Source of the DNA: Acetobacteraceae bacterium | Lineage (GTDB): Bacteria > Pseudomonadota > Alphaproteobacteria > Acetobacterales > Acetobacteraceae | Length of the DNA: 5,108 bases | Direction: 5' to 3' | NCBI GenBank assembly: GCA_030044345.1 | Contig: JASHVY010000060.1 | Location: 1 to 5,108, forward strand | Shown here: piece by piece, positions 1 to 5,108 of the stretch | Layout: the number at the start of each line of letters is the position of its first letter | Numbering within the stretch: the stretch's first letter is position 1 | The notes under the pieces: model-generated | Told to the model about the DNA's origin: nothing | What the model saw: only the letters and a program-made list of their open reading frames with translations | Database searches by the model: none | Program-made: the position numbers and the translations under genes

Positions 1-345
1 GCGTGCGACCTGGACGGGCACCCCGTCGATCTCGAACATGATGCGACCCGGCTTGACACGGCAGACCCAGAATTCCGGGCTACCCTTGCCCGATCCCATG
101 CGGACCTCGGCCGGCTTCGCCGAAACCGGCACGTCCGGGAAGATGCGGATCCAGACCCGCCCGGTGCGTCGCATCGCCCGTGTGATCGCGCGCCGCGCCG
201 CCTCGATCTGGCGCGCCGTCACCCGCTCAGGCTCAAGCGCCTTGAGGCCGAAGGCGCCGAAATCGAGCGCGGTCGCACCCTTGGCGAGACCGTGAATTCG
301 CCCCTTGTGGGCCTTGCGGAACTTGGTGCGCTTAGGGGAAAGCAT
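1..345 (-). CDS. rplP: 50S ribosomal protein L16, N-terminal part (3' end outside window)
   Basis: L16 lies near the A- and P-site tRNA elbow on the 50S subunit and joins late in assembly. The frame is open from the ATG at 345 to the window edge, giving 115 residues of the usual ~137. The translation begins MLSPKRTKFRKAHKGRIHGL, continues with DFGAFGLKALEPERVTARQIEAARRAITRAMRR (28-60) and VWIRIFPDVPVSAKPAEVRMGSGKGSPEFWV (64-94), and ends at EIDGVPVQVAR. Arg82 in VRMGSGKG aligns with E. coli Arg81, the residue hydroxylated by the oxygenase YcfD, so the target residue is conserved. The MLxPKRTKFRK start is diagnostic. The gene follows rpsC as in the standard S10 order; rpmC (L29) would be expected next, outside the window. 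Confidence 0.98.
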   Translation of the reverse strand, partial: MLSPKRTKFRKAHKGRIHGLAKGATALDFGAFGLKALEPERVTARQIEAARRAITRAMRRTGRVWIRIFPDVPVSAKPAEVRMGSGKGSPEFWVCRVKPGRIMFEIDGVPVQVAR

Positions 346-354
346 GGGTCTTCG

Positions 355-358
355 CCTT
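355..358 (-). promoter_or_regulatory. rplP ribosome-binding site (AAGG)
   Basis: AAGG sits in the 15-nt gap after rpsC and 9 nt upstream of the rplP ATG at 345. Confidence 0.55.
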
Positions 359-360
359 GT

Positions 361-1041
361 TCAGCGCTGCGGCGCCTGCTCGGCCGCGCGACGATCCTGG
401 GCCATCGGGTCGTGGGCGAGGATCTCACCCTTGAAGATCCAAACTTTCACGCCGCAGGTTCCATAGGTCGTCTTTGCCGTTGCCGTGCCGAAATCGATAT
501 CCGCGCGCAGCGTGTGCAGCGGCACGCGTCCTTCGCGATACCATTCCACACGCGCGATTTCCGCGCCGCCAAGCCGGCCGGCGCAATTGATCCGGATTCC
601 CTGCGCACCGAGCCGCATCGCGGACTGCACCGCCCGCTTCATCGCGCGGCGGAAGGCGACGCGCCGCTCGAGCTGCTGGGCGACATTCTCCGCAACCAGC
701 GTTGCATCGATCTCGGGCTTGCGGATCTCGACGATGTTGAGGGCGACATCGGTCTTCGCCATCGCCGCGAGATTCTTTCGCAGCGCGTCGATATCCTGGC
801 CCTTCTTGCCGATCACCACCCCCGGCCGCGCGACATAGATGGTCACGCGGGGCTTCTTCGCTGGGCGTTCGATCACCACGCGCGAGACACCCGCGCCGGC
901 CAGCCGGCTGCGCAGATGGCTCCGCAGCTTGAGATCCTCATGCAGCATCGACGCATAGTCGGCGTCATTCGCGTACCAGCGACTGTCCCAGGTGCGATTG
1001 ACGCCGACACGCAGCCCGATCGGGTTGACCTTGTGTCCCAT
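361..1041 (-). CDS. rpsC: 30S ribosomal protein S3
   Basis: S3 lies at the mRNA entry channel of the 30S subunit. With S4 and S5 it forms the mRNA helicase of the ribosome. The 226-residue product begins MGHKVNPIGLRVGVNRTWDSRW. A type II KH domain follows, with the GXXG-type loop VIGKKGQDI at 76-84. The C-terminal domain contains AFRRAMKRAVQSAMRLGAQG (129-148), GRLGGAEIARVEWYREGRVPLHTLRADID (155-183) and TTYGTCGVKVWIFKGEIL (191-208). Arg131, Arg132 and Lys135 fall at the same positions as the E. coli residues tied to helicase activity. A short charged tail of about 18 residues ends the protein at TGA (363-361). Its ATG overlaps the rplV stop by one base, and rplP follows after 15 nt. Confidence 0.99.
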   Translation of the reverse strand: MGHKVNPIGLRVGVNRTWDSRWYANDADYASMLHEDLKLRSHLRSRLAGAGVSRVVIERPAKKPRVTIYVARPGVVIGKKGQDIDALRKNLAAMAKTDVALNIVEIRKPEIDATLVAENVAQQLERRVAFRRAMKRAVQSAMRLGAQGIRINCAGRLGGAEIARVEWYREGRVPLHTLRADIDFGTATAKTTYGTCGVKVWIFKGEILAHDPMAQDRRAAEQAPQR

Positions 1042-1466
1042 TAGCCTGCTTCCTTCGCCGTCTCGGCGTCATCCCCGGACAGGCCGGGTGACGTCTCGCT
1101 CCGTTCGGAGACGACAATCCGAAGATTGCTGAACCACTTCTCGACCCGCGCGGCACGGCCTCGCCCACGGGCGTGGAACCGACGCATCACCACGGCCCGA
1201 CCGACATCCGCCGTCTTCACGACCAGCCGGTCGACATCGAGCTGATGGTTGTTCTCGGCATTGGCGATCGCGCTCTCGAGCGCTTTCCTCACGGCCAGCG
1301 CGATGCGCCGCTCGCTGAAGGTCAAGCGCGCGACCGCCTGTTGCGCCGGCAGGTTGCGAATGAGGCCGGCCACCAAATTGAGCTTGCGCGGGCTCACCCG
1401 CAGGTTGCGCACGATCGCCTCGGCGTCGGTATCGGCCAGGCGACGAGGAAGCGAAGGCTTGCTCAT
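1041..1466 (-). CDS. rplV: 50S ribosomal protein L22, with C-terminal tail
   Basis: L22 contacts all domains of 23S rRNA, and its beta-hairpin lines the exit tunnel together with L4. I place the start at the ATG 1466-1464 (MSKPSLPRRL), one base after the rpsS stop. An in-frame ATG at 1532 would add 22 Arg-rich residues that only overlap rpsS. The 141-residue product contains VRNLRVSPRKLNLVAGLIRN (19-38), the basic LTFSERR segment, ALESAIANAENNHQLD (62-77), and the hairpin and tip RAVVMRRFHARGRGRAARVEK (90-110). The usual family end is near VVSER (118-122); E. coli L22 is 110 residues. A further 19 acidic residues follow, SETSPGLSGDDAETAKEAG. Much of this tail is encoded by a palindromic repeat bracketed by a 7-bp direct repeat. 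The TAA stop overlaps the rpsC start as TAATG. Confidence 0.97.
   Translation of the reverse strand: MSKPSLPRRLADTDAEAIVRNLRVSPRKLNLVAGLIRNLPAQQAVARLTFSERRIALAVRKALESAIANAENNHQLDVDRLVVKTADVGRAVVMRRFHARGRGRAARVEKWFSNLRIVVSERSETSPGLSGDDAETAKEAG
1051..1055 (-). promoter_or_regulatory. rpsC ribosome-binding site (AAGGA) inside rplV
   Basis: AAGGA in the last codons of rplV (Ala-Lys-Glu-Ala-Gly) lies 9 nt upstream of the rpsC ATG at 1041. The rplV stem-loop ends only 11 nt upstream of it, which could affect ribosome access or the fate of the message. Confidence 0.6.
1059..1098 (-). repeat. Palindromic element with 7-bp flanking direct repeats inside rplV
   Basis: The direct repeat CGTCTCG (plus-strand reading) occurs at 1059-1065 and 1092-1098, a 33-bp period. 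Between and partly overlapping the copies lies a stem-loop: CGTCA (1067-1071), 2-nt bulge TC, CCCGG (1074-1078), 5-nt loop, CCGGG (1084-1088), TGACG (1089-1093). That gives ten base pairs with one bulge. One repeat unit is exactly 11 codons (residues 125-135 of L22), so adding or removing it keeps the frame; removal would leave SERSETAKEAG. The form cgtcatccccgg...ccggg(ga)tgacg resembles short palindromic repeats that are abundant in many alphaproteobacterial genomes. That similarity is from memory, and origin by insertion is an inference. Confidence 0.6.
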
Positions 1467-1467
1467 C

Positions 1468-1746
1468 TCAGGTTCTCTTCGCCTTCTTGTCCGCCGCATG
1501 ACCGGTGAAGGTCCGGGTCGGCGAGAACTCACCGAACTTGTGGCCCACCATGTTCTCGCTCACCTGCACCGGCAGGAATTTGTGGCCGTTATAGACGCCG
1601 AAGGTGAGGCCCACGAATTGCGGCAGAATCGTCGAGCGGCGCGACCAGATCCTGATGATCTCGTTGCGGCCCGACCCGCGCACGGCGTCCGCCTTTGCCA
1701 GCAGATAGCCATCGACGAATGGCCCTTTCCAGATGGAACGCGCCAT
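1468..1746 (-). CDS. rpsS: 30S ribosomal protein S19
   Basis: S19 sits in the 30S head next to S13 and contacts the A-site finger of the 50S subunit. The 92-residue product is full length. It starts MARSIWKGPFVDGYLL, and continues with IIRIWSRRSTILPQFVGLTFGVYNGHKFLPV (about 30-60), ENMVGHKFGEFSPTRTF (64-80) and a basic tail HAADKKAKRT. The pattern SxxKGPFVD and the GHKxGEFxxTRxxxxH signature are diagnostic. Its TGA (1470-1468) is separated by one base from the rplV ATG, so translation of the pair is probably coupled. Confidence 0.99.
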   Translation of the reverse strand: MARSIWKGPFVDGYLLAKADAVRGSGRNEIIRIWSRRSTILPQFVGLTFGVYNGHKFLPVQVSENMVGHKFGEFSPTRTFTGHAADKKAKRT

Positions 1747-1750
1747 CGCC

Positions 1751-2584
1751 TCAGCCCTTGCCCTGATTGCGGCGGCGGATGATCAGCCGATCCGTCCGCT
1801 TGTTGCCGCGTGTCCGATAGCCCTTGGTGGGCTTGCCCCACGGCGTCACCGGATGGCGCCCGCCCGAGCTTCGCCCCTCGCCGCCGCCCAATGGATGATC
1901 GACCGGATTCATCGCCACGCCGCGATTGTGCGGCCGGCGACCGAGCCAGCGGCTCCGCCCGGCCTTGCCGATATGGACATTCGCATTGTCCGGGTTGGAG
2001 ACGGCGCCGATGCTTGCCATGCACTCGGCCCGAACCACGCGAAGCTCGCCCGAGCCGAGCTTGAGCTGCGCATAGCCGGCATCCTTGCCGACCAACTGCA
2101 CATAAGTGCCTGCCGCGCGGGCAAGCTTGCCGCCCGCACCCGGCTTCATCTCCACATTGTGGACGATCGTGCCCACCGGAATCGTTGCCAGCGGCATCGC
2201 GTTGCCGGGCTTGATATCCACGCGGGCGCCGGAGATGACATTGTCCCCGACCGCCAGCCGTTGCGGCGCCAGGATGTAGGAGAGTGTGCCGTCCGTGTAG
2301 CGGATGAGCGCGATGAACGCCGTGCGGTTCGGATCATATTCCAGCCGCTCGACCGTCGCCGGCACATCGAAGCGGCGGCGCTTGAAATCGATCACCCGAT
2401 AGACGCGCTTGTGGCCGCCGCCACGGAACCGGCTGGTGATATGGCCATGCTGGTTGCGCCCGCCGCTGCCGCTCTTGCCCTCGGTCAGGGTCTTGACCGG
2501 CTTGCCCTTCCACAGGCCGACGCGGCTGACGAGAACGGTGCCGCGCAGGCTCGCCGTGACGGGATTGAAGTTCTTGAGTGCCAT
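1751..2584 (-). CDS. rplB: 50S ribosomal protein L2
   Basis: L2 is one of the most conserved 23S rRNA-binding proteins, needed for subunit joining and for the peptidyl-transferase region. The 277-residue product has normal length. Signatures in order are GRNQHGHITSRFRGGGHKR (42-60), YRVIDFKRR (62-70), VERLEYDPNRTAFIALI (78-94), YILAPQRLAVGD (103-114), VGTIVHNVEMKPGAGGKLARAAG (137-159), and the C-terminal MNPVDHPLGGGEGRSSGGRHP (225-245) followed by WGKPTKGYRTR. Asp229 and His230 match E. coli Asp228 and His229, the latter implicated in peptidyl transfer. Residue 232 is Leu (TTG codon, 1891-1889), where E. coli has His231. It ends at TGA (1753-1751), 4 nt before rpsS. Confidence 0.99.
   Translation of the reverse strand: MALKNFNPVTASLRGTVLVSRVGLWKGKPVKTLTEGKSGSGGRNQHGHITSRFRGGGHKRVYRVIDFKRRRFDVPATVERLEYDPNRTAFIALIRYTDGTLSYILAPQRLAVGDNVISGARVDIKPGNAMPLATIPVGTIVHNVEMKPGAGGKLARAAGTYVQLVGKDAGYAQLKLGSGELRVVRAECMASIGAVSNPDNANVHIGKAGRSRWLGRRPHNRGVAMNPVDHPLGGGEGRSSGGRHPVTPWGKPTKGYRTRGNKRTDRLIIRRRNQGKG
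1755..1759 (-). promoter_or_regulatory. rpsS ribosome-binding site (AAGGG) inside rplB
   Basis: AAGGG in the last codons of rplB lies 8 nt upstream of the rpsS ATG at 1746. Because only 4 nt separate the two genes, the site overlaps coding sequence, consistent with coupled translation. Confidence 0.55.
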
Positions 2585-2592
2585 CCGCCTGA

Positions 2593-2596
2593 TCCT
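2593..2596 (-). promoter_or_regulatory. rplB ribosome-binding site (AGGA)
   Basis: AGGA sits in the 14-nt gap between rplW and rplB, 8 nt upstream of the rplB ATG at 2584, and agrees with the canonical N-terminus MALKNFNPVT. Confidence 0.6.
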
Positions 2597-2598
2597 GC

Positions 2599-2940
2599 CT
2601 AGGCGAGCCGAGAGGTGAAATCGATGTTCTGGCCTTCCGCCAGACGGACGAATGCCTTCTTCACATCCGGACGCCGCCCGGGATGACCGCGGAACCGCTT
2701 GGTCTTGCCCTTTGCGTTCAAGGTGTTCACCGTGAGCACCTTGACGCCGAAGAGCCCTTCGATGGCCGCTTTGATCTCGGGCTTCGTCGCCTGCGGCGCG
2801 ACGCTGAAGACCACTTGGCCGCGCTCACCGAGCGCGGTGGCCTTCTCGGTGATCACCGGCCGCAGGATGATGTTGAACATCGCTTCGCGCGAAAGCTTCT
2901 TCGCCGCACGATGGGCGGCGAGCACACGAGGTCCGGTCAT
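2599..2940 (-). CDS. rplW: 50S ribosomal protein L23
   Basis: L23 lies at the exit of the peptide tunnel and is the docking site for trigger factor and the signal recognition particle. The 113-residue product carries the family core from about residue 21: NIILRPVITEKAT, VVFSVAPQATKPEIKAAIEGLFGVKV, VNTLNAKGKTKRFRGHPGRR, DVKKAFVRLAEGQNIDF. The loop GKTKRFRG reaches toward the tunnel. Ahead of the core is an extra basic segment of about 20 residues (MTGPRVLAAHRAAKKLSREA) compared with the usual 97-100-residue protein. The start at 2940 is preferred because it overlaps the rplD stop as ATGA and has GGAG 8 nt upstream. Starting at Met21 (2880) would restore the common length but has no visible ribosome-binding site. 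The stop is TAG (2601-2599). Confidence 0.97.
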   Translation of the reverse strand: MTGPRVLAAHRAAKKLSREAMFNIILRPVITEKATALGERGQVVFSVAPQATKPEIKAAIEGLFGVKVLTVNTLNAKGKTKRFRGHPGRRPDVKKAFVRLAEGQNIDFTSRLA

Positions 2941-3551
2941 GCCAGCCGCTCCATCAGGCCGGTGACGCCGGCACGCGTAATGACCAGAAGCTCATGGTTG
3001 AGGATGTCGTAAACATTGGCCCCAATCGTCGGCAGCACGTCGATGCCTTCGAGATTGCGGCTCGCCCGGACGAAACCCTGATCGAGCGTGCCGTCGATCA
3101 CCAGCGCCGAGCGCCAGCCAAGGACATCGAGCTGCTGGCGCAGCTCCTTGGTGCGGCCGGCCGAGGCCGCGGCTTCGAGCACGACGAGCTTCCCTTCCGC
3201 CTGCTTTTGCGAAAGCGCGGAAATCAACCCGAGACGGCGGACCTTCTTGGGAAGCTGATATTCGTGCGAGCGCACCACCGGCCCATGCACGACCCCGCCC
3301 GTGCGAAATTGCGGGGCCCGCAGGCTTCCCTGCCGCGCCCGGCCGGTGCCCTTCTGGCGGTAAGGCTTCTTGGTGGTCCCGGAAACCTCGCTCAGGCCCT
3401 TCGCCTTGTGCGTTCCCGCCCGCCTTTTGGCGAGCTGCCAATGCACCACGCGCGCCATGACATCGGCGCGCGGCGTGGCCGCGAACAGCGCATCCGGCAG
3501 ATCGATCTCGCCGGCTTGCGTATTTTCGAGCGTCGTCACCACCGCCTGCAT
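2937..3551 (-). CDS. rplD: 50S ribosomal protein L4
   Basis: L4 binds 23S rRNA, and its extended loop lines the nascent-peptide exit tunnel. In E. coli it also represses its own operon through the S10 leader. The 204-residue length is normal. The tunnel loop spans about residues 45-92 and holds KKPYRQKGTGRARQGS (61-76); Lys67 matches the E. coli position (Lys63) where substitution gives erythromycin resistance, so the sensitive-type residue is present. The globular C-terminal part contains VVLEAAA, SALVIDG, ASRNLEGIDVLP and NHELLVITRAGV. The ATG at 3551 is preceded by GGGGGA (3561-3556), the ribosome-binding site. The TGA stop (2939-2937) overlaps the rplW start as ATGA. Autoregulation as in E. 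coli is uncertain because no leader lies ahead of rpsJ. Confidence 0.99.
   Translation of the reverse strand: MQAVVTTLENTQAGEIDLPDALFAATPRADVMARVVHWQLAKRRAGTHKAKGLSEVSGTTKKPYRQKGTGRARQGSLRAPQFRTGGVVHGPVVRSHEYQLPKKVRRLGLISALSQKQAEGKLVVLEAAASAGRTKELRQQLDVLGWRSALVIDGTLDQGFVRASRNLEGIDVLPTIGANVYDILNHELLVITRAGVTGLMERLA
2949..2952 (-). promoter_or_regulatory. rplW ribosome-binding site (GGAG) inside rplD
   Basis: GGAG lies in the last codons of rplD (the Met-Glu-Arg-Leu-Ala stretch), 8 nt upstream of the ATG at 2940. The internal Met21 codon of rplW has no comparable site. This decides in favour of the longer L23 start. Confidence 0.6.
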
Positions 3552-3563
3552 CGCATCCCCCGC

Positions 3564-4238
3564 TCAGACCGCCAGCCCGGCGGGATAGGGCACTTCCGCC
3601 GGGCGGGGGCGCTTCACCGCATCCCGCACGCGCACGAACACGCCGCGGGCACCCGGCACGGCGCCACGCAACATGAGAAGCCCCTTCTCGGCGTCCACCG
3701 CCGCGACTTCGAGATTGAGCACGCTCACCCGCTCATCGCCGAGGTGACCGGCCATCTTCTTGTTCTTGAAGGTCTTCCCGGGGTCCTGGCGGTTGCCGGT
3801 GGAGCCATGGCTGCGATGGCTGATGGAGACGCCGTGGCTCGCCTCGAGGCCGCCGAAGTTCCATCGCTTCATCGCCCCGGCAAAGCCCTTGCCCTTGCTG
3901 GTCGCGGTGACATCCACCCGTTGACCGACCACGAAATGCGCGGGCGAAAGAGCGGCCCCGGGCTCCAGCACCGCATCGGACGCAACCCGGAATTCCGCGA
4001 GCTTCGCTTTCGGCTCCACCTTCGCTTTCGCGAAATGGCCGCGATTGGCCTTGCCCACGCGCTGCGGCTTGGCCTTGCCCCAGCCGAGCTGCACCGCGCT
4101 ATAGCCATCACGCTCGACGGTCCGCGTGCCGACGACCTGCACCGCGTCGAGATGCAGGACCGTGACCGGCACATGCGTCCCGTCCGCGCGGAAAATACGC
4201 GTCATGCCGAGCTTGCGAGCGAGGAGTCCGGTGCGCAT
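3564..4238 (-). CDS. rplC: 50S ribosomal protein L3
   Basis: L3 is an early-assembling 23S rRNA-binding protein whose long central loop reaches toward the peptidyl-transferase centre. The 224-residue product starts MRTGLLARKLGMTRIF. The central loop carries GKGFAGAMKRWNFGG (about 116-130), HGVSISHRSHGSTG (135-148) and RQDPGKTFKNKKMAGH (150-165). Gln151 aligns with the glutamine that PrmB methylates in E. coli (Gln150), so the modification site is present. The LLMLRGAVPGARG segment (187-199) is the family's C-terminal signature. About 15 residues rich in Pro and Arg follow it, making the protein a little longer than E. coli L3 (209) and in line with alphaproteobacterial forms. It ends at TGA (3566-3564), 12 nt before rplD. 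Confidence 0.99.
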   Translation of the reverse strand: MRTGLLARKLGMTRIFRADGTHVPVTVLHLDAVQVVGTRTVERDGYSAVQLGWGKAKPQRVGKANRGHFAKAKVEPKAKLAEFRVASDAVLEPGAALSPAHFVVGQRVDVTATSKGKGFAGAMKRWNFGGLEASHGVSISHRSHGSTGNRQDPGKTFKNKKMAGHLGDERVSVLNLEVAAVDAEKGLLMLRGAVPGARGVFVRVRDAVKRPRPAEVPYPAGLAV

Positions 4239-4246
4239 CCGCCGCG

Positions 4247-4250
4247 TCCT
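4247..4250 (-). promoter_or_regulatory. rplC ribosome-binding site (AGGA)
   Basis: AGGA follows immediately after the rpsJ TGA and lies 8 nt upstream of the rplC ATG. The spacing supports the start at 4238. The site is placed so that ribosomes ending rpsJ could restart on rplC. Confidence 0.6.
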
Positions 4251-4559
4251 TCAGATCTTGATCTCGACATCAACGCCGGCGGCGAGGTCGAGCTTCATCA
4301 GCGCATCCACCGTCTGCGGCGTCGGCTCGACGATATCGAGCAGGCGCCGGTGCGTGCGAATCTCGAACTGCTCGCGGCTCTTCTTGTCGATGTGCGGTGA
4401 GCGGTTCACGGTGAACCGTTCGATATGCGTGGGCAGGGGAATCGGCCCGCGAACCCGCGCACCCGTCCGCTTGGCAGTGTTCACGATCTCCTTCGTGCTG
4501 TTGTCGAGCACGCGATGATCGTAGGCTTTCAGCCGGATGCGGATGTTCTGGTTGTCCAT
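4251..4559 (-). CDS. rpsJ: 30S ribosomal protein S10
   Basis: S10 is a 30S head protein. In E. coli it is also NusE, which joins NusB and NusG in antitermination complexes and links transcription to translation. The 102-residue product is the usual full length. It begins MDNQNIRIRLKAYDHR and contains the conserved TKRTGA-like segment (NTAKRTGARVRGPIPLPT), RFTVNRSPHIDKKSREQFEIRTHRR in the extended loop region, and LDLAAGVDVEIKI at the end. The wording is typical of alphaproteobacteria. The ATG at 4559 is the only sensible start, because it gives the canonical N-terminus. The stop is TGA (4253-4251), and its last base is followed after 12 nt by rplC. It is the first gene of the S10 group and lies directly behind tuf. 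Confidence 0.99.
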   Translation of the reverse strand: MDNQNIRIRLKAYDHRVLDNSTKEIVNTAKRTGARVRGPIPLPTHIERFTVNRSPHIDKKSREQFEIRTHRRLLDIVEPTPQTVDALMKLDLAAGVDVEIKI

Positions 4560-4595
4560 CGCCTTCTACTTTCGCGTCCGCGCTCCGCCCCCGCC
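4560..4595 (-). promoter_or_regulatory. tuf-rpsJ intergenic gap with rpsJ ribosome-binding site
   Basis: This is the longest non-coding stretch in the window. It is purine-rich on the coding strand, with a GAAGG (4566-4562) that leaves only 2 nt before the rpsJ ATG, a tighter spacing than the 8-9 nt at most other starts here. I see no convincing -35/-10 pair, no terminator hairpin followed by a T-run, and no space for a long structured leader of the E. coli S10 type. The gap therefore probably only separates two co-transcribed genes. Absence of a promoter is judged by eye. Confidence 0.5.

Positions 4596-5108
<513 letters not shown>

Noticed and set aside
292..1044. A 250-codon plus-strand open frame opposite rpsC
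   Set aside because: It mirrors rpsC almost end to end and has low-complexity, Arg/His/Asp-rich content; a shadow.
1467..1532. Upstream in-frame ATG that would lengthen L22 by 22 residues
   Set aside because: The added Arg-rich residues only re-read the 3' end of rpsS. The ATG at 1466 is one base after the rpsS stop and gives a family-like N-terminus.
1733..2602. A 289-codon plus-strand open frame opposite rplB
   Set aside because: Same reasoning: a compositional shadow of a highly conserved gene, with no family resemblance.
3536..3556. A six-codon open frame (ATG at 3556) overlapping the rplD start in another frame
   Set aside because: The ATG directly abuts the G-run ribosome-binding site with no spacer, and such mini-frames arise by chance. 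There is no sign of regulation by it.
4000..4036. Direct repeat TTCGCTTTCG within rplC
   Set aside because: It encodes the Lys-Ala-Lys repeats of the conserved AKAKVEPKAK segment, so protein sequence explains it.
2994..4400. A 468-codon open frame on the plus strand, antisense to rplD, rplC and rpsJ
   Set aside because: Its translation is rich in Arg, His and Ala with no recognisable domain, and it lies opposite three certain ribosomal genes. Long antisense frames are expected in GC-rich coding DNA.

Overview
This window is a compact stretch of ribosomal-protein genes, all read from the minus strand. In transcription order (high to low coordinate) it holds the 3' part of tuf, then rpsJ, rplC, rplD, rplW, rplB, rpsS, rplV and rpsC, and the 5' part of rplP. 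This is the classic bacterial S10 operon order, joined directly to the end of the str operon (tuf) with only 36 bp between them. Both edges cut a gene: tuf lacks its 5' half and rplP lacks its last ~23 codons.

The organism is most likely an alphaproteobacterium. The DNA is GC-rich, and the proteins carry wording I know from that class, for example the S10 N-terminus MDNQNIRIRLKAYDHR, the S3 segment GIRINCAGRLGGAEIAR and the L16 segment VRMGSGKGSPEFWV. A member of the Rhodospirillales or Acetobacteraceae would fit, but that narrower placement is from memory only.

Layout: 5108-4596 tuf (EF-Tu domains II and III); 4559-4251 rpsJ (S10); 4238-3564 rplC (L3); 3551-2937 rplD (L4); 2940-2599 rplW (L23); 2584-1751 rplB (L2); 1746-1468 rpsS (S19); 1466-1041 rplV (L22); 1041-361 rpsC (S3); 345-1 rplP (L16). 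The longest non-coding stretch is the 36 bp between tuf and rpsJ. Other junctions are 15 bp or less, and two overlap (rplD/rplW as ATGA, rplV/rpsC as TAATG). Most starts have a purine-rich ribosome-binding site 8-9 nt upstream, usually inside the preceding gene. No promoter or terminator is visible, so the window looks like the middle of one long transcript. The products are 50S proteins (L2, L3, L4, L16, L22, L23) and 30S head proteins (S3, S10, S19), plus the factor that delivers aminoacyl-tRNA to the ribosome.

I see no novel multi-gene system. The most unusual feature is at the 3' end of rplV. A short GC-rich palindrome, flanked by a 7-bp direct repeat and worth exactly 33 bp (11 codons), encodes most of an L22 C-terminal tail. 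It sits just upstream of the rpsC ribosome-binding site and looks like an in-frame insertion of a small palindromic repeat. Lesser points are an extended L23 N-terminus, a Leu in place of the second His of the L2 DHPHGGG motif, and the lack of room for an L4-type S10 leader.
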